From NCBI RefSeq assembly GCF_011046895.1, contig NZ_CP049250.1, positions 3,074,501-3,138,500 on the forward strand: a stretch of 64,000 nucleotides of DNA, written 5' to 3'. Below are positions 43,865 to 52,339 of the stretch, in pieces. Position 1 is the first letter of the stretch; every line of letters begins with the position of its first letter. This stretch comes from Rhizobium rhizoryzae (GTDB taxonomy: Bacteria; Pseudomonadota; Alphaproteobacteria; Rhizobiales; Rhizobiaceae). Position numbers and translations under genes: made by a program. The notes under the pieces were generated by a model that had not been told where the DNA came from, ran no database searches, and was given only the letters and a program-made list of their open reading frames with translations.

Positions 43865-45751
43865 ATGCAGAACAAACAGAAGACCGTATCGGCGGACGCC
43901 AGCAATCCGCTCGCAACGATCGTGAACCTTTGGCCCTATATGTGGCCAGCAGGCCGAAGCGATCTGAAAGCACGCGTCGTCTGGGCGACAGTCTTTCTGA
44001 TTGTTGCGAAGCTCGTCCTGATCGGGGTTCCCTACTTCTTCAAGTGGGCCACCGATGCCCTGAACGGCAAGCTGGATATGGCCGGCGTGCTGCCGATGTT
44101 CCTGCTTGGCGCCGTCGCTTTGGTCATTGCCTATAATCTGACGCGGATCATTCAGCTCGGCCTCAACCAGTTGCGCGATTCGCTGTTCGCGAGCGTTGGC
44201 CAATATGCGGTGCGCCAGTTAGCCTATCGCACCTTCGTGCACATGCATCAGCTCTCTCTACGTTTTCATCTGGAACGCAAGACAGGCGGGCTTTCGCGCA
44301 TCATCGAGCGTGGCACGAAGGGCATTGAAACGATCGTTCGCTTCACCATCCTCAATTCGGCGCCAACGCTGATCGAATTCCTCCTGACGGCTGCCATTTT
44401 CTGGATCAGCTACGGCTTCACCTACGTGGCGATCACAGCGATCACCGTCTGGGCCTATATCTGGTTCACCGTGAAAGCCAGCGACTGGCGTATCAGCATC
44501 CGCCGCTCCATGAATGCGAGTGATACGGATGCCAACACCAAGGCAATCGACTCGCTTCTGAACTTCGAGACCGTCAAATACTTCGGCAATGAGAAGATGG
44601 AAGCCGAGCGTTTCGACGCCTCCATGGCGCGCTACGAGAAGTCCGCCACGCAGGTCTGGACCTCTCTCGGCTGGCTGAACTTCGGCCAGGGCGTGATTTT
44701 CGGTCTTGGCACGACGATCATGATGGTGATGTCTGCCCTCGCCGTTCAACGCGGCGAACAGACAATCGGCGATTTCGTGTTCGTGAATGCATTGCTCATT
44801 CAACTATCGGTGCCACTGAACTTCATCGGCTTCGTTTACCGCGAAATCAGACAGGGCCTGACGGATATCGAGCAGATGTTCGATCTGCTGGACGTGAAGG
44901 CCGAAGTTGTCGACAAGCCGGATGCGAAGCCGCTTGCGATTGCGCAGGGCGCCATTCGCTTCGAGAATGTTCATTTTGCCTATGATCCCGAGCGTCCCAT
45001 CCTGAAGGGCATTTCCTTCGAGGTCCCAGCTGGGAAGACGGTTGCCATTGTCGGGCCATCAGGAGCCGGAAAATCCACGATTTCGCGGCTGCTTTACCGG
45101 TTCTACGATATTCAGCAGGGCGCAATCACCATCGACGGGCAGGATGTGCGGGATATCACCCAGACCAGCCTTCGATCCGTCATCGGGATGGTTCCGCAGG
45201 ATACGGTGCTGTTCAATGACACGATTGCTTATAACATTCGCTATGGACGAATCTCCGCCAGCGAAGACGAAGTGCTGAAAGCCGCCGAAATTGCGCAAAT
45301 CGGCACCTTCATCCGCAGCCTGCCGGACGGTTTCAAAACCATGGTCGGTGAGAGAGGCCTCAAGCTGTCCGGCGGCGAAAAGCAGCGCGTCGCAATCGCC
45401 CGGACCATCCTCAAGGCGCCACCAATCCTCATCCTCGATGAGGCTACCTCTGCGCTCGATACGACCACGGAACAGGAAATCCAGTCGGCGCTTGATCTCG
45501 TTTCCCAGAACCGGACAACGCTTGTCATCGCACACCGGCTTTCAACCGTCATCAATGCTGATGAAATCATCGTCTTGCGCCACGGCGAGATCGCTGAACG
45601 CGGCACACATGCTGCACTTCTGGAGCAGAACGGTCTTTACGCCTCCATGTGGAACAGGCAGCGGGAAGCAACGCAAGCCGAAGAGCATCTTCGTCAGGTG
45701 CGTGAAAGTGACGATATGGGCGTTGTGGTGCGGCGCGAGCCCGCGAGCTAA
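43865..45751 (+). CDS. Atm1-type ABC exporter (heavy-metal/glutathione conjugate)
   Basis: 628 aa from ATG at 43865 (MQNKQKTVSADASNPLATIV), with GGAGG at the ribosome-binding site. Fused membrane and ATPase domains: six helices in about 40-330, Walker [10 protein letters not shown] near 399, signature LSGGEKQRVAIA near 501, Walker B ILILDEATSALD near 521. The motif VKYFGNEKMEAERFD and the N-terminal LWPYMWPAGRSDLK match the Atm1/HMT1 family, which exports glutathione-bound metals or sulfur species and is related to mitochondrial iron-sulfur export. Direct substrate unknown. Followed by a hairpin and psd-pssA. Confidence 0.9.
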   Translation: MQNKQKTVSADASNPLATIVNLWPYMWPAGRSDLKARVVWATVFLIVAKLVLIGVPYFFKWATDALNGKLDMAGVLPMFLLGAVALVIAYNLTRIIQLGLNQLRDSLFASVGQYAVRQLAYRTFVHMHQLSLRFHLERKTGGLSRIIERGTKGIETIVRFTILNSAPTLIEFLLTAAIFWISYGFTYVAITAITVWAYIWFTVKASDWRISIRRSMNASDTDANTKAIDSLLNFETVKYFGNEKMEAERFDASMARYEKSATQVWTSLGWLNFGQGVIFGLGTTIMMVMSALAVQRGEQTIGDFVFVNALLIQLSVPLNFIGFVYREIRQGLTDIEQMFDLLDVKAEVVDKPDAKPLAIAQGAIRFENVHFAYDPERPILKGISFEVPAGKTVAIVGPSGAGKSTISRLLYRFYDIQQGAITIDGQDVRDITQTSLRSVIGMVPQDTVLFNDTIAYNIRYGRISASEDEVLKAAEIAQIGTFIRSLPDGFKTMVGERGLKLSGGEKQRVAIARTILKAPPILILDEATSALDTTTEQEIQSALDLVSQNRTTLVIAHRLSTVINADEIIVLRHGEIAERGTHAALLEQNGLYASMWNRQREATQAEEHLRQVRESDDMGVVVRREPAS

Positions 45752-45769
45752 GGTGAGGGCTCACTCACC
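45752..45769 (+). terminator. Hairpin after the ABC exporter gene
   Basis: GGTGAG/CTCACC with a 6-base loop directly after the stop codon, followed by GTCTTTCTC. Weak terminator candidate. Confidence 0.45.
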
Positions 45770-45883
45770 GTCTTTCTCGGGATCTCCTGAATGCATCCAT
45801 CCCGGAACCGGATTGCCCCCAAAACGGTTTGCCTGTAGTCAGCTAAGCCAAGCATCAAGAAGCTCGACATTCTGGAGACACCA

Positions 45884-46585
45884 TTGGTCAATCTGCTCGA
45901 CACGATCCGCAACACGCTGGTCCCGATTCACAAGGAAGGCTATGTCTTTGTTATCGCCTTCTTCGTGGCGTCCCTGCTGCTCGGCCTCATTGCCGCGCCG
46001 CTGTTCTGGATCGGCCTCGTACTGACGCTCTGGTGCGCCTACTTCTTCCGGGATCCCGAGCGCGTGATCCCACAGGATGACGACATCATCGTCAGCCCCG
46101 CGGATGGGCGCGTCTCCTCGGTACAGATGGTTGTTCCTCCGGCCGAGCTCGACCTTGGGTCAGAGCCGATGCTGCGCATCTCCGTATTCATGAACGTGTT
46201 TGATTGCCATGTGAACCGCTCGCCAGCGCGCGGACGCGTGTCGCAGATCGTTTATCGTCCCGGTCAGTTCGTCAATGCAGAACTGGACAAGGCGAGCGTG
46301 GACAACGAACGCAACGGTCTGGTGATCGAAACCAAGCACGGGAAGCTGGGTGTCGTGCAGATTGCCGGCCTCGTCGCGCGCCGTATCCTTTGCTTCGTGC
46401 ACCAGAACGAGCCGCTGGACGCCGGTGAGCGCTTCGGCCTCATCCGCTTCGGTTCGCGGCTCGACATCTACGTGCCGGAAGGCGGCCAGCCACGCGTTTC
46501 ACTGGGTCAGCGCACCATTTGCGGCGAGACCGTAATTGCGGAGTTCAATTCCAACAAGGGCCCCACGATCAGCCGTCGCAACTGA
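45884..46585 (+). CDS. psd: Phosphatidylserine decarboxylase proenzyme
   Basis: 233 aa. Decarboxylates phosphatidylserine to phosphatidylethanolamine at the inner membrane. The short type II form (about 230 aa). N-terminal membrane helices ([35 protein letters not shown]), then the catalytic domain ([34 protein letters not shown]) and the self-cleavage site Gly190-Ser191 in [13 protein letters not shown], which makes the pyruvoyl cofactor. The start is TTG with TGGAG upstream; no ATG or GTG fits. pssA follows after 23 bases, so the pair makes one pathway. Confidence 0.95.
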   Translation: MVNLLDTIRNTLVPIHKEGYVFVIAFFVASLLLGLIAAPLFWIGLVLTLWCAYFFRDPERVIPQDDDIIVSPADGRVSSVQMVVPPAELDLGSEPMLRISVFMNVFDCHVNRSPARGRVSQIVYRPGQFVNAELDKASVDNERNGLVIETKHGKLGVVQIAGLVARRILCFVHQNEPLDAGERFGLIRFGSRLDIYVPEGGQPRVSLGQRTICGETVIAEFNSNKGPTISRRN

Positions 46586-46608
46586 TCGAGAGACACCGGG
46601 AAAAAGAC

Positions 46609-47424
46609 ATGCAGGATCAAGCCAGAACGGACCAGCAGGACAACGACGATGCGCGCGGCCCTCGCTTGCGCGAGATCCCGCTTCGGTTGATGGTGCCCAA
46701 CCTCATCACCGTACTGGCCATCTGCGCAGGTCTGACCGGCATTCGGCTGGCTTTCGAAAGCCGCTTCGAACTTGCCGTCGCCATGGTCCTGCTGGCAGCC
46801 TTTCTGGATGGAATTGATGGTCGCGTTGCGCGCGCGCTCAAGGCGACGTCAAAATTTGGCGTACAGATGGATTCGCTCGCCGACATCATCAACTTTGGCG
46901 TTGCGCCCGCGCTGGTTCTCTACGTGTTCATTCTCGACAAGGTCGGTTCGATCGGCTGGATCGCAGCGCTCATCTACGCCATTGCGGCTGGCTTGCGGCT
47001 CGCACGTTTCAACGTGATGGCCGAGCGTGAGTTCAAGGCGAAATGGCAATCCGAATTTTTCGTCGGCGTGCCTGCACCTATGGGAGCCATGCTTGTCATG
47101 CTGCCGGTCTATCTCGGCTTTCTCGGGCTCGATCTTGATCGGTCATTCGCGATTGTTGCGACCGGCTACACTCTCCTGATAGGCTATCTGCTTGTCAGCC
47201 GTGTCCCCGTGTGGTCTGGCAAATCCGAAACGCGTGTGAGACGCGACCTGATGCTGCCGCTCCTTCTGGGCGTTGTCGTCTATGTTGCCCTGCTGATGAG
47301 CTTCACCTGGCAGATCCTGGCCCTGACTGCCGCCGCCTATCTCTGCTTCCTGCCCTTCTCTGCCAGTGCCTGGAAGAAGCGGTATGGCACACTGACTATT
47401 GAAGACGATCACGCCAACGTTTGA
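46609..47424 (+). CDS. pssA: CDP-diacylglycerol-serine O-phosphatidyltransferase
   Basis: 271 aa from ATG at 46609 (MQDQARTDQQDNDDARGPRL). Makes phosphatidylserine from CDP-diacylglycerol and serine, the substrate for Psd. CDP-alcohol phosphotransferase signature DGIDGRVARALKATSKFG then DSLADIINFG (DGxxAR-x8-G-x3-D-x3-D). About seven to eight membrane helices; the rhizobial PssA is the membrane-integral type II form, not the soluble E. coli form. Psd and PssA together set phosphatidylethanolamine content. Confidence 0.94.
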   Translation: MQDQARTDQQDNDDARGPRLREIPLRLMVPNLITVLAICAGLTGIRLAFESRFELAVAMVLLAAFLDGIDGRVARALKATSKFGVQMDSLADIINFGVAPALVLYVFILDKVGSIGWIAALIYAIAAGLRLARFNVMAEREFKAKWQSEFFVGVPAPMGAMLVMLPVYLGFLGLDLDRSFAIVATGYTLLIGYLLVSRVPVWSGKSETRVRRDLMLPLLLGVVVYVALLMSFTWQILALTAAAYLCFLPFSASAWKKRYGTLTIEDDHANV

Positions 47425-47429
47425 TGCAA

Positions 47430-47447
47430 CGCAGCAGCAATGCTGCG
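47430..47447 (+). terminator. Hairpin with GCAA tetraloop after pssA
   Basis: Perfect 7-bp stem CGCAGCA/TGCTGCG closing a GCAA (GNRA) tetraloop, 6 bases after the stop. No T-run. A 3'-end or stabilising hairpin rather than a clear terminator. Confidence 0.5.
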
Positions 47448-47552
47448 CTGCAATAAGAGACAATACTTAACGCCACTTTCAACAAATAACGAATTATTAA
47501 TAATTAAAAAAATATATCAAATTTTATTCTGACTCTGGACAAGACAAATTTT

Positions 47553-47591
47553 CGCCTGTTTCCTCTCCGAAACAGTCCGCCCGCACAGGCG
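47553..47591 (+). promoter_or_regulatory. Structured 5' leader of the 43-aa gene
   Basis: CGCCTGT (47553-47559) pairs with ACAGGCG (47585-47591), while overlapping TGTTTC (47557-47562) pairs with GAAACA (47569-47574). The two folds are mutually exclusive at the base. It sits 30 bases before the start codon, after an AT-rich stretch (47465-47530). Confidence 0.4.
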
Positions 47592-47620
47592 GCAAAAGAA
47601 TCGTTTTTGGAGGAAAACTC

Positions 47621-47752
47621 ATGAGCCAGAATGCAACACAGACGCTGAACCCGAAAACCGCTGAACTCCACGCACCTCTTCGCCCCCTGGGCATCAAGGC
47701 CGTTGTTGCTGCCGCTCTGATGCTGAAGCGCAACGTCCTGAAGAAGGCATAA
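47621..47752 (+). CDS. 43-aa small protein, function unknown
   Basis: 43 aa with the very good ribosome-binding site TTGGAGGA 7-8 bases before ATG. Begins MSQNATQTLNPKTAELHAPL and ends AVVAAALMLKRNVLKKA: a hydrophilic start, a Pro turn (PLRPLG), a short hydrophobic helix (about 24-35) and a basic tail. It could be a short amphipathic membrane-associated peptide. Separate from pssA by a 196-base AT-rich leader. I do not recognise a family. Confidence 0.65.
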   Translation: MSQNATQTLNPKTAELHAPLRPLGIKAVVAAALMLKRNVLKKA

Positions 47753-47786
47753 TCCTCTATACTCGGCAGAATACTTACGAGAACGG

Positions 47787-47806
47787 CCTGCGCCATTTGG
47801 CGCGGG
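47787..47806. terminator. Hairpin between the 43-aa gene and the SRAP gene
   Basis: CCTGCGCC/GGCGCGGG (8 bp with one G-U) with loop ATTT, between convergent genes. Could terminate either transcript; no strong T-run. Confidence 0.45.
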
Positions 47807-47811
47807 GCTGA

Positions 47812-48576
47812 CTAAAACAGAGACAGTTGATCGCTTCCCGGTTTTGCCGGTGCCCCGGCCTTGAGCTTTACGCTTGGCTCGACGGGCGTCTGTACATCAG
47901 GCCCCATGTTGGAAACCTTGTTCACGAGATCTGAGACAGGGATTGCCTCAAAGAAATCTGCCTGCGCAGGCTGCATCAGATGCTCAACATCGCGGGGTTC
48001 CTGCGTCTTGCAATCAAGCCACTGCTCAAAATCCTGCGGCTGGATGACGACCGGCATCCGGTTATGGATTGGCGCGATTGATGCGTTTGCATGGGTCGTC
48101 AGAATCGCGGCAGTATCCACCTCGGAGCCATCAGCAGAACTCCATGTTTCCATAAGACCGGCGAAGGCAACCACGGCTCCGTTGCGAGGACGGATCCAGT
48201 AGGCTTGCGCCTTTCCGCCCTCCTCCTTTGAAGGTCTATGCCATTCGTAGAAGCCCGATGCCGGAACAAGGACGCGCCGATGACGCATGGCAGCACGAAA
48301 CGATGCCTTGCCGATGGCCGTCTCAGCGCGCGCATTGATGAGCAAGGGGAAATCTTTCGGATCCTTGACCCATCCGGGCAGGAACCCCCAGCGTGCCAGT
48401 ACGGCGCGACGCTCTGGAAGATTGCTTCCGGGTGCCATTTTTTCGCCAGCCACGACGAGCAGGATAGGTTGTGTTGGCGCGATGTTGTAGCGCTTGGGAA
48501 AGTCATCAATGTCTATGACGCTGAGGAATTCAAGGATCTCCTCCGGCGTCGCGGTCAAGGCGTAGCGTCCACACAT
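47812..48576 (-). CDS. SOS response-associated peptidase (SRAP/YedK family)
   Basis: 254 aa from ATG at 48576 (MCGRYALTATPEEILEFL); upstream in-frame codons are not part of it because Cys2 must be N-terminal after Met removal. SRAP proteins cap abasic sites in single-stranded DNA by a thiazolidine link to Cys2. Other active-site residues are present: Asn81 in PLLINARAET, Glu111 in ASGFYEWHRP and His171 in APIHNRMPVVI. The C-terminal 60 residues are a linker-rich tail ending SDQLSLF. No visible SOS box. Confidence 0.93.
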   Translation of the reverse strand: MCGRYALTATPEEILEFLSVIDIDDFPKRYNIAPTQPILLVVAGEKMAPGSNLPERRAVLARWGFLPGWVKDPKDFPLLINARAETAIGKASFRAAMRHRRVLVPASGFYEWHRPSKEEGGKAQAYWIRPRNGAVVAFAGLMETWSSADGSEVDTAAILTTHANASIAPIHNRMPVVIQPQDFEQWLDCKTQEPRDVEHLMQPAQADFFEAIPVSDLVNKVSNMGPDVQTPVEPSVKLKAGAPAKPGSDQLSLF

Positions 48577-48735
48577 AGAAATGAGATGGCACCGCAGGCA
48601 TGAGGCGTCAAGTCGCGCAGTTCGTCTACGGTGCGCGTGACCTCTCGCTTTCAAGGTTCGAAAAGAGAAGATAGGTTTTTGTGATTCGCCACATCGACTG
48701 GCGCTGGATCCCATTCAACGGAGAGATCAAAGTTC

Positions 48736-49161
48736 ATGCCTGAACAGCCGCGGCTCGCTTCCTCTGCCATTCTGGAACGCGACGGCCGATTTCTGTTGAT
48801 CCGCCGCAGGAATCCGCCGTCAGCGGACCTGTTCGCATTTCCGGGAGGCCGCGCAGAACCTGGCGAGACGCCGGAGGAGACAGCCTTGCGCGAATTCGAG
48901 GAAGAGACCGGGATTCCCGTCCGCGACCCCGAGCTTTTCGCAAGCTATGATCTTCCGACTCGCGCCGAGAATGGCCAGATGACAAGTCACTTCCTGCTTT
49001 CCGTATTTCTGGTGCAGAGCGATTCCAGCAATGAGGCGATTGCCGCGGATGATGCAAGTGATGCGGGATGGTATACGGCGGAAGAGATCCGGTCCCTTCC
49101 CGTTCCGGCCAGCGTATTGGAATGCGCGGAACGTCTCGCTCAACGCAGACAAACGAAGTGA
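48736..49161 (+). CDS. Nudix hydrolase
   Basis: 141 aa. Nudix box near residue 38-60: GRAEPGETPEET then ALREFEEETGI, matching GX5EX7REUXEEXGU, the metal- and pyrophosphate-binding helix. Hydrolyses a nucleoside diphosphate linked to another moiety (for example ADP-ribose or an oxidised dNTP); the substrate cannot be told. Ends EEIRSLPVPASVLECAERLA. Immediately followed by the gene of an exported protein on the same strand. Confidence 0.92.
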   Translation: MPEQPRLASSAILERDGRFLLIRRRNPPSADLFAFPGGRAEPGETPEETALREFEEETGIPVRDPELFASYDLPTRAENGQMTSHFLLSVFLVQSDSSNEAIAADDASDAGWYTAEEIRSLPVPASVLECAERLAQRRQTK

Positions 49162-49171
49162 GGATTTGCTG

Positions 49172-49609
49172 GTGACTGGGCTTACAAGAACGCCATGGCT
49201 TGTGCTCTGCATAGTCCTGACAGGGCTTTCCGGGCAGCCTGCGCTTGCGCAGAAGAAGCCGGCTCCACAGCCGACAGTAACGACGCCGCCCCAAACTGAG
49301 GAAAAGCCGACGCCCTATGACGGCCAACTGGCGCGACTAGCGGAAGTCCTTGGTTCAATACATTATTTGCGGTCTCTATGCGGCGCGGCCTCGGGTGACT
49401 GGCGCAGCGCGATGCAAACTTTGCTCGACACGGAAACCATAAATGAACCCCATAGACGGGAAAAATTGACGGCGGCCTTCAATCGGGGTTACAGGGCTTT
49501 TGCAGCGGTACACACGTCGTGCACACCCGCCGCACGCACAGCCGAAGAACGCTACCGTAACGAAGGTGCAACACTTTCTGGCGAAATCGCCACACGTTAC
49601 GGAAATTAA
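49172..49609 (+). CDS. TIGR02301-type exported protein
   Basis: 145 aa from GTG at 49172, preceded by AGGA; the frame is open further upstream but only over the Nudix gene. Signal peptide of about 27 residues (TRTPWLVLCIVLTGLSGQPA then LAQ). A Pro/Thr linker is followed by a helical domain (LARLAEVLGSIHYLRSLCGA, FNRGYRAFAAVHTSCTPAAR) with two conserved-looking cysteines. Matches a rhizobial periplasmic family known as TIGR02301; function unknown. Confidence 0.75.
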   Translation: MTGLTRTPWLVLCIVLTGLSGQPALAQKKPAPQPTVTTPPQTEEKPTPYDGQLARLAEVLGSIHYLRSLCGAASGDWRSAMQTLLDTETINEPHRREKLTAAFNRGYRAFAAVHTSCTPAARTAEERYRNEGATLSGEIATRYGN

Positions 49610-49665
49610 GGTTTTATTAGCCTCTTTCGCGGTGCGGGCGTGTCGTTTTGATAAAAGGCTGCTAG

Positions 49666-49690
49666 TGTTGTTAACGTGCCGGTAACAACA
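49666..49690. promoter_or_regulatory. Inverted repeat upstream of the 85-aa gene
   Basis: Perfect 8-bp dyad TGTTGTTA/TAACAACA with a 9-base centre. Located 27-51 bases before the ATG. Operator or RNA hairpin candidate. Confidence 0.45.
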
Positions 49691-49716
49691 GGCACCACCT
49701 TGTAAGAGGAATACAC

Positions 49717-49974
49717 ATGCAGACTGCGCGCAACGACATCGACGACATGATTGTGCACGAGAAGATGCAGGTGGCGCTCGAGTATCAGAACGAAGCATGG
49801 GCGGATGGCCGCGCCGATGGCATCGAACCTGAGATCATCGCAGACGCTGCAATTGCACTTGCCATGCGCGAAACAATTCGTCTGCATGGGGAAGCTGGCG
49901 CGGAAGCAATGCTGGATTCTCTGCGTGAGCGCATGCTTGCGGGCGAGTTCTCCCCCGAACGCAAGATTCAGTGA
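49717..49974 (+). CDS. 85-aa conserved-looking helical protein
   Basis: 85 aa; ribosome-binding site AAGAGGA. Acidic, helical, no signal peptide or membrane segment: begins MQTARNDIDDMIVHEKMQVA, then a segment like ALAMRETIRLHGEAGAEAML. Probably a small cytoplasmic protein. I do not recognise a family. An inverted repeat stands just upstream. Confidence 0.7.
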   Translation: MQTARNDIDDMIVHEKMQVALEYQNEAWADGRADGIEPEIIADAAIALAMRETIRLHGEAGAEAMLDSLRERMLAGEFSPERKIQ

Positions 49975-50040
49975 ACATCCTGCGTCGGTAACAGACACAG
50001 CGTTTCATTCTTTCTCCTCGAAAATGCCAGGGACTTCCTC

Positions 50041-50799
50041 ATGCCCAATGCATCGACGCAAGCGCGTATTGCGAAAGCGCTGATTGCCAGTGTCGCATTG
50101 TCCTCCACCCTTCTGATCGGCGGCACATCGCCCGGTTGGAGCTTGAGCATTTCGCATATTGATGGAACACGCATGGCGCAGGCGCAAACACCTGCCCCTG
50201 CCGCACCCGCGGCACCCGCCTCGCCTTCAGTACCCGCCGCACCTGTTGCCCCATCTGCACCAGCCCCGTCACCCGACGCTTCGGCCACCCCCTCCCCGAC
50301 AGATCCGGTTGCGACGCCTGCGCAGATCCAGTCTGGTGGGAAGGTGGAGATCATTCGCGATCTCTCGAAGCTTCCGGCGCCAGTTGCCCGGATGCGGAAC
50401 CTGATCAACGAGGCCGCCGCCACGGGCGACATTGAGAAGCTTCGCCCCTTGGCAGCATTCGACCCGGCCCAGATGCAGGTGGGCGCCGAAGGCGATGCGA
50501 TCGAAGCCATCAAAAGCCTGTCCGGAGATCCTGATGGTCAGGAAATCATGGCCATTCTGATGGACCTTCTGCAGACGGGAGCAGCACACATCAATGTCGG
50601 CAAGCCGGACGAAATGTATGTCTGGCCCTATTTCGTCGGCAAGCCGCTCAACACGCTGACGGGGCCCGAGCGCGTTGAACTGCTGCGCATCATCACAGCG
50701 GGCGACCTGATGTCCATGGAAGAAGGCAATAACTACAACTTCTATCGCATTGGCATCACGCCGACCGGGCAGTGGAAAGTGTTTGCCGGCGGCGATTGA
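50041..50799 (+). CDS. Exported protein with Ala/Pro-rich linker, function unknown
   Basis: 252 aa. N-terminal hydrophobic signal (about 10-34, IAKALIASVALSSTLLIGGT) then a 65-residue Ala/Pro/Ser linker. The globular C-terminal half (about 98-252) begins VEIIRDLSKLPAPVARMRNL and has WPYFVGKPLNTLTGPERVEL and GQWKVFAGGD. The linker implies a periplasmic position away from the membrane. I do not recognise the domain. Followed by ygfZ after 83 bases. Confidence 0.75.
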   Translation: MPNASTQARIAKALIASVALSSTLLIGGTSPGWSLSISHIDGTRMAQAQTPAPAAPAAPASPSVPAAPVAPSAPAPSPDASATPSPTDPVATPAQIQSGGKVEIIRDLSKLPAPVARMRNLINEAAATGDIEKLRPLAAFDPAQMQVGAEGDAIEAIKSLSGDPDGQEIMAILMDLLQTGAAHINVGKPDEMYVWPYFVGKPLNTLTGPERVELLRIITAGDLMSMEEGNNYNFYRIGITPTGQWKVFAGGD

Positions 50800-50882
50800 G
50801 CCAACACCTCGACCCAAGGCAATGGCTTGCCTCCATGGTGAGTGCTGACTATCTGTGACGTTACAACACGGATACGAATCTC

Positions 50883-51725
50883 ATGCCTTCTGCCAGCCTT
50901 TCAGATCGAAGCTTCATCCATATCGGCGGTGCCGATGCGCAGAGTTTTCTGCACAATCTCATTACCACCGACGTCAACGGCTTGCCCGCAGGCGAAGCGC
51001 GCCCCGGCGCATTACTGACCCCGCAAGGCAAGATTCTGTTCGACTTCCTGATTTGGCGGACTGGCGAAGGCTTTACCCTCGAATGCCAGTCAGGGATTGC
51101 CGATGTGCTTCTCAAGCGCCTGACCATGTACAAGTTGCGGGCTGCGGTTTCTCTTTCCGCAACGACAGGCAGCGTCCGCCTGATCTGGGGCGAGGAGGCT
51201 GACTCTGCGCAAGGCATCCTGGACGCCGCCTTCGCCAAGGCAGGTCTCCGCGTCCTTCGGCAGCCGGAGCCTGAAGCCCCTGACTCAAGGGAAGCCTATG
51301 ACCGTCTTCGCATCCAGGCGGGCCTTGCCACGGCACCACAGGATTACGCGCTTCAGGATGCCTTCCCGCATGATGTGTTGATGGATCTCAACGGCGGCCT
51401 CTCCTTCCGCAAGGGCTGCTATGTGGGTCAGGAAGTGGTTTCGCGCATGCAGCATCGCGGCACGGCACGGCGCCGTGTGGTGCAGATCAAATCAGACCAT
51501 CCACTTCCCGAAACAGGCACCGAATTGACCGCCGGCGGCAAGCCGATCGGTCATCTGGGTACGGTGGTCGGGAACCGGGCGCTGGCCATCGTGCGGATTG
51601 ACCGGGCGGGCGATGCCATGGCCAATGCAGTGCCAATCCTCGCTGGCGAGGTAGTGGTCAGCCTCACGCTCCCAGGTTGGACCGGCCTCAGCTTCCCCAC
51701 CAATGCGGATGGGGCAGACGCGTGA
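50883..51725 (+). CDS. ygfZ: Folate-binding protein YgfZ (iron-sulfur maintenance)
   Basis: 280 aa, related to the aminomethyltransferase T-protein fold. YgfZ uses tetrahydrofolate to help assemble or repair certain Fe-S proteins such as MiaB. The diagnostic K-G-C-Y-x-G-Q-E motif is at 177-184 (SFRKGCYVGQEVVSRM). N-terminal HIGGADAQSFLHNLITTDVN is also characteristic. GTGA overlap of 4 bases with the HD gene downstream indicates coupling. Confidence 0.92.
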   Translation: MPSASLSDRSFIHIGGADAQSFLHNLITTDVNGLPAGEARPGALLTPQGKILFDFLIWRTGEGFTLECQSGIADVLLKRLTMYKLRAAVSLSATTGSVRLIWGEEADSAQGILDAAFAKAGLRVLRQPEPEAPDSREAYDRLRIQAGLATAPQDYALQDAFPHDVLMDLNGGLSFRKGCYVGQEVVSRMQHRGTARRRVVQIKSDHPLPETGTELTAGGKPIGHLGTVVGNRALAIVRIDRAGDAMANAVPILAGEVVVSLTLPGWTGLSFPTNADGADA

Positions 51726-52339
51726 CCACGGCATCTTCCGCGCGCGCCTGGCAGCGCATGCTTTCTGGCCGAAGGCTGGATCTTCTCGACCCATCGCCGC
51801 TGGATGTGGAGATTTCCGACATTGCCCATGGTCTTGCGCGGGTGGCACGCTGGAACGGCCAGACGCGTGGCGATCACGCCTATTCCGTTGCCCAGCACAG
51901 CCTGATGGTCGAGATCATCTTTCGCCAGCAAAACCCTGCTGCATTACCCATCGATTTGCTGCTGACACTTCTGCACGACGCACCGGAATATGTGATCGGC
52001 GACATGATTTCGCCTTTCAAGGCCGTGGTCGGCGGTGGCTACAAGGCGGTTGAACATCGCCTGGAGGCGGCGGTGCACTTGCGTTTCGGCCTGCCTCCGC
52101 ACCCATCGCGAGAGCTGAAGGTGAAGATCAAAAAGGCGGATACGGTTGCAGCTTATTTCGAGGCCACAGAGCTTGCCGGCTTCTCCCAAGAGGAAGCACG
52201 CAAATTCTTTGGCCTGCCACGCGGAATAACCCGGGAAATGCTGCCGCTGGAACCGATGGCGGCGCTTGAGGCGCAGGCGGAGTTTTTAAACCGCTTCCAT
52301 GCGCTGGATACGCAACGTGTAACAGGCGTTTCGACATGA
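51722..52339 (+). CDS. HD domain hydrolase (YfbR/5'-nucleotidase-like)
   Basis: 205 aa from GTG at 51722, 4-base overlap with ygfZ. HD motifs: RWNGQTRGDHAYSVAQHSLM (His), LLTLLHDAPEYVIGDMISPF (HD pair) and, further on, the metal Asp/Lys region KKADTVAAYFEATELAG. This arrangement is that of the YfbR-like 5'-deoxynucleotidases and related HD phosphohydrolases. Substrate unknown. Overlaps the phosphatase gene by 4 bases. Confidence 0.88.
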   Translation: MTTASSARAWQRMLSGRRLDLLDPSPLDVEISDIAHGLARVARWNGQTRGDHAYSVAQHSLMVEIIFRQQNPAALPIDLLLTLLHDAPEYVIGDMISPFKAVVGGGYKAVEHRLEAAVHLRFGLPPHPSRELKVKIKKADTVAAYFEATELAGFSQEEARKFFGLPRGITREMLPLEPMAALEAQAEFLNRFHALDTQRVTGVST

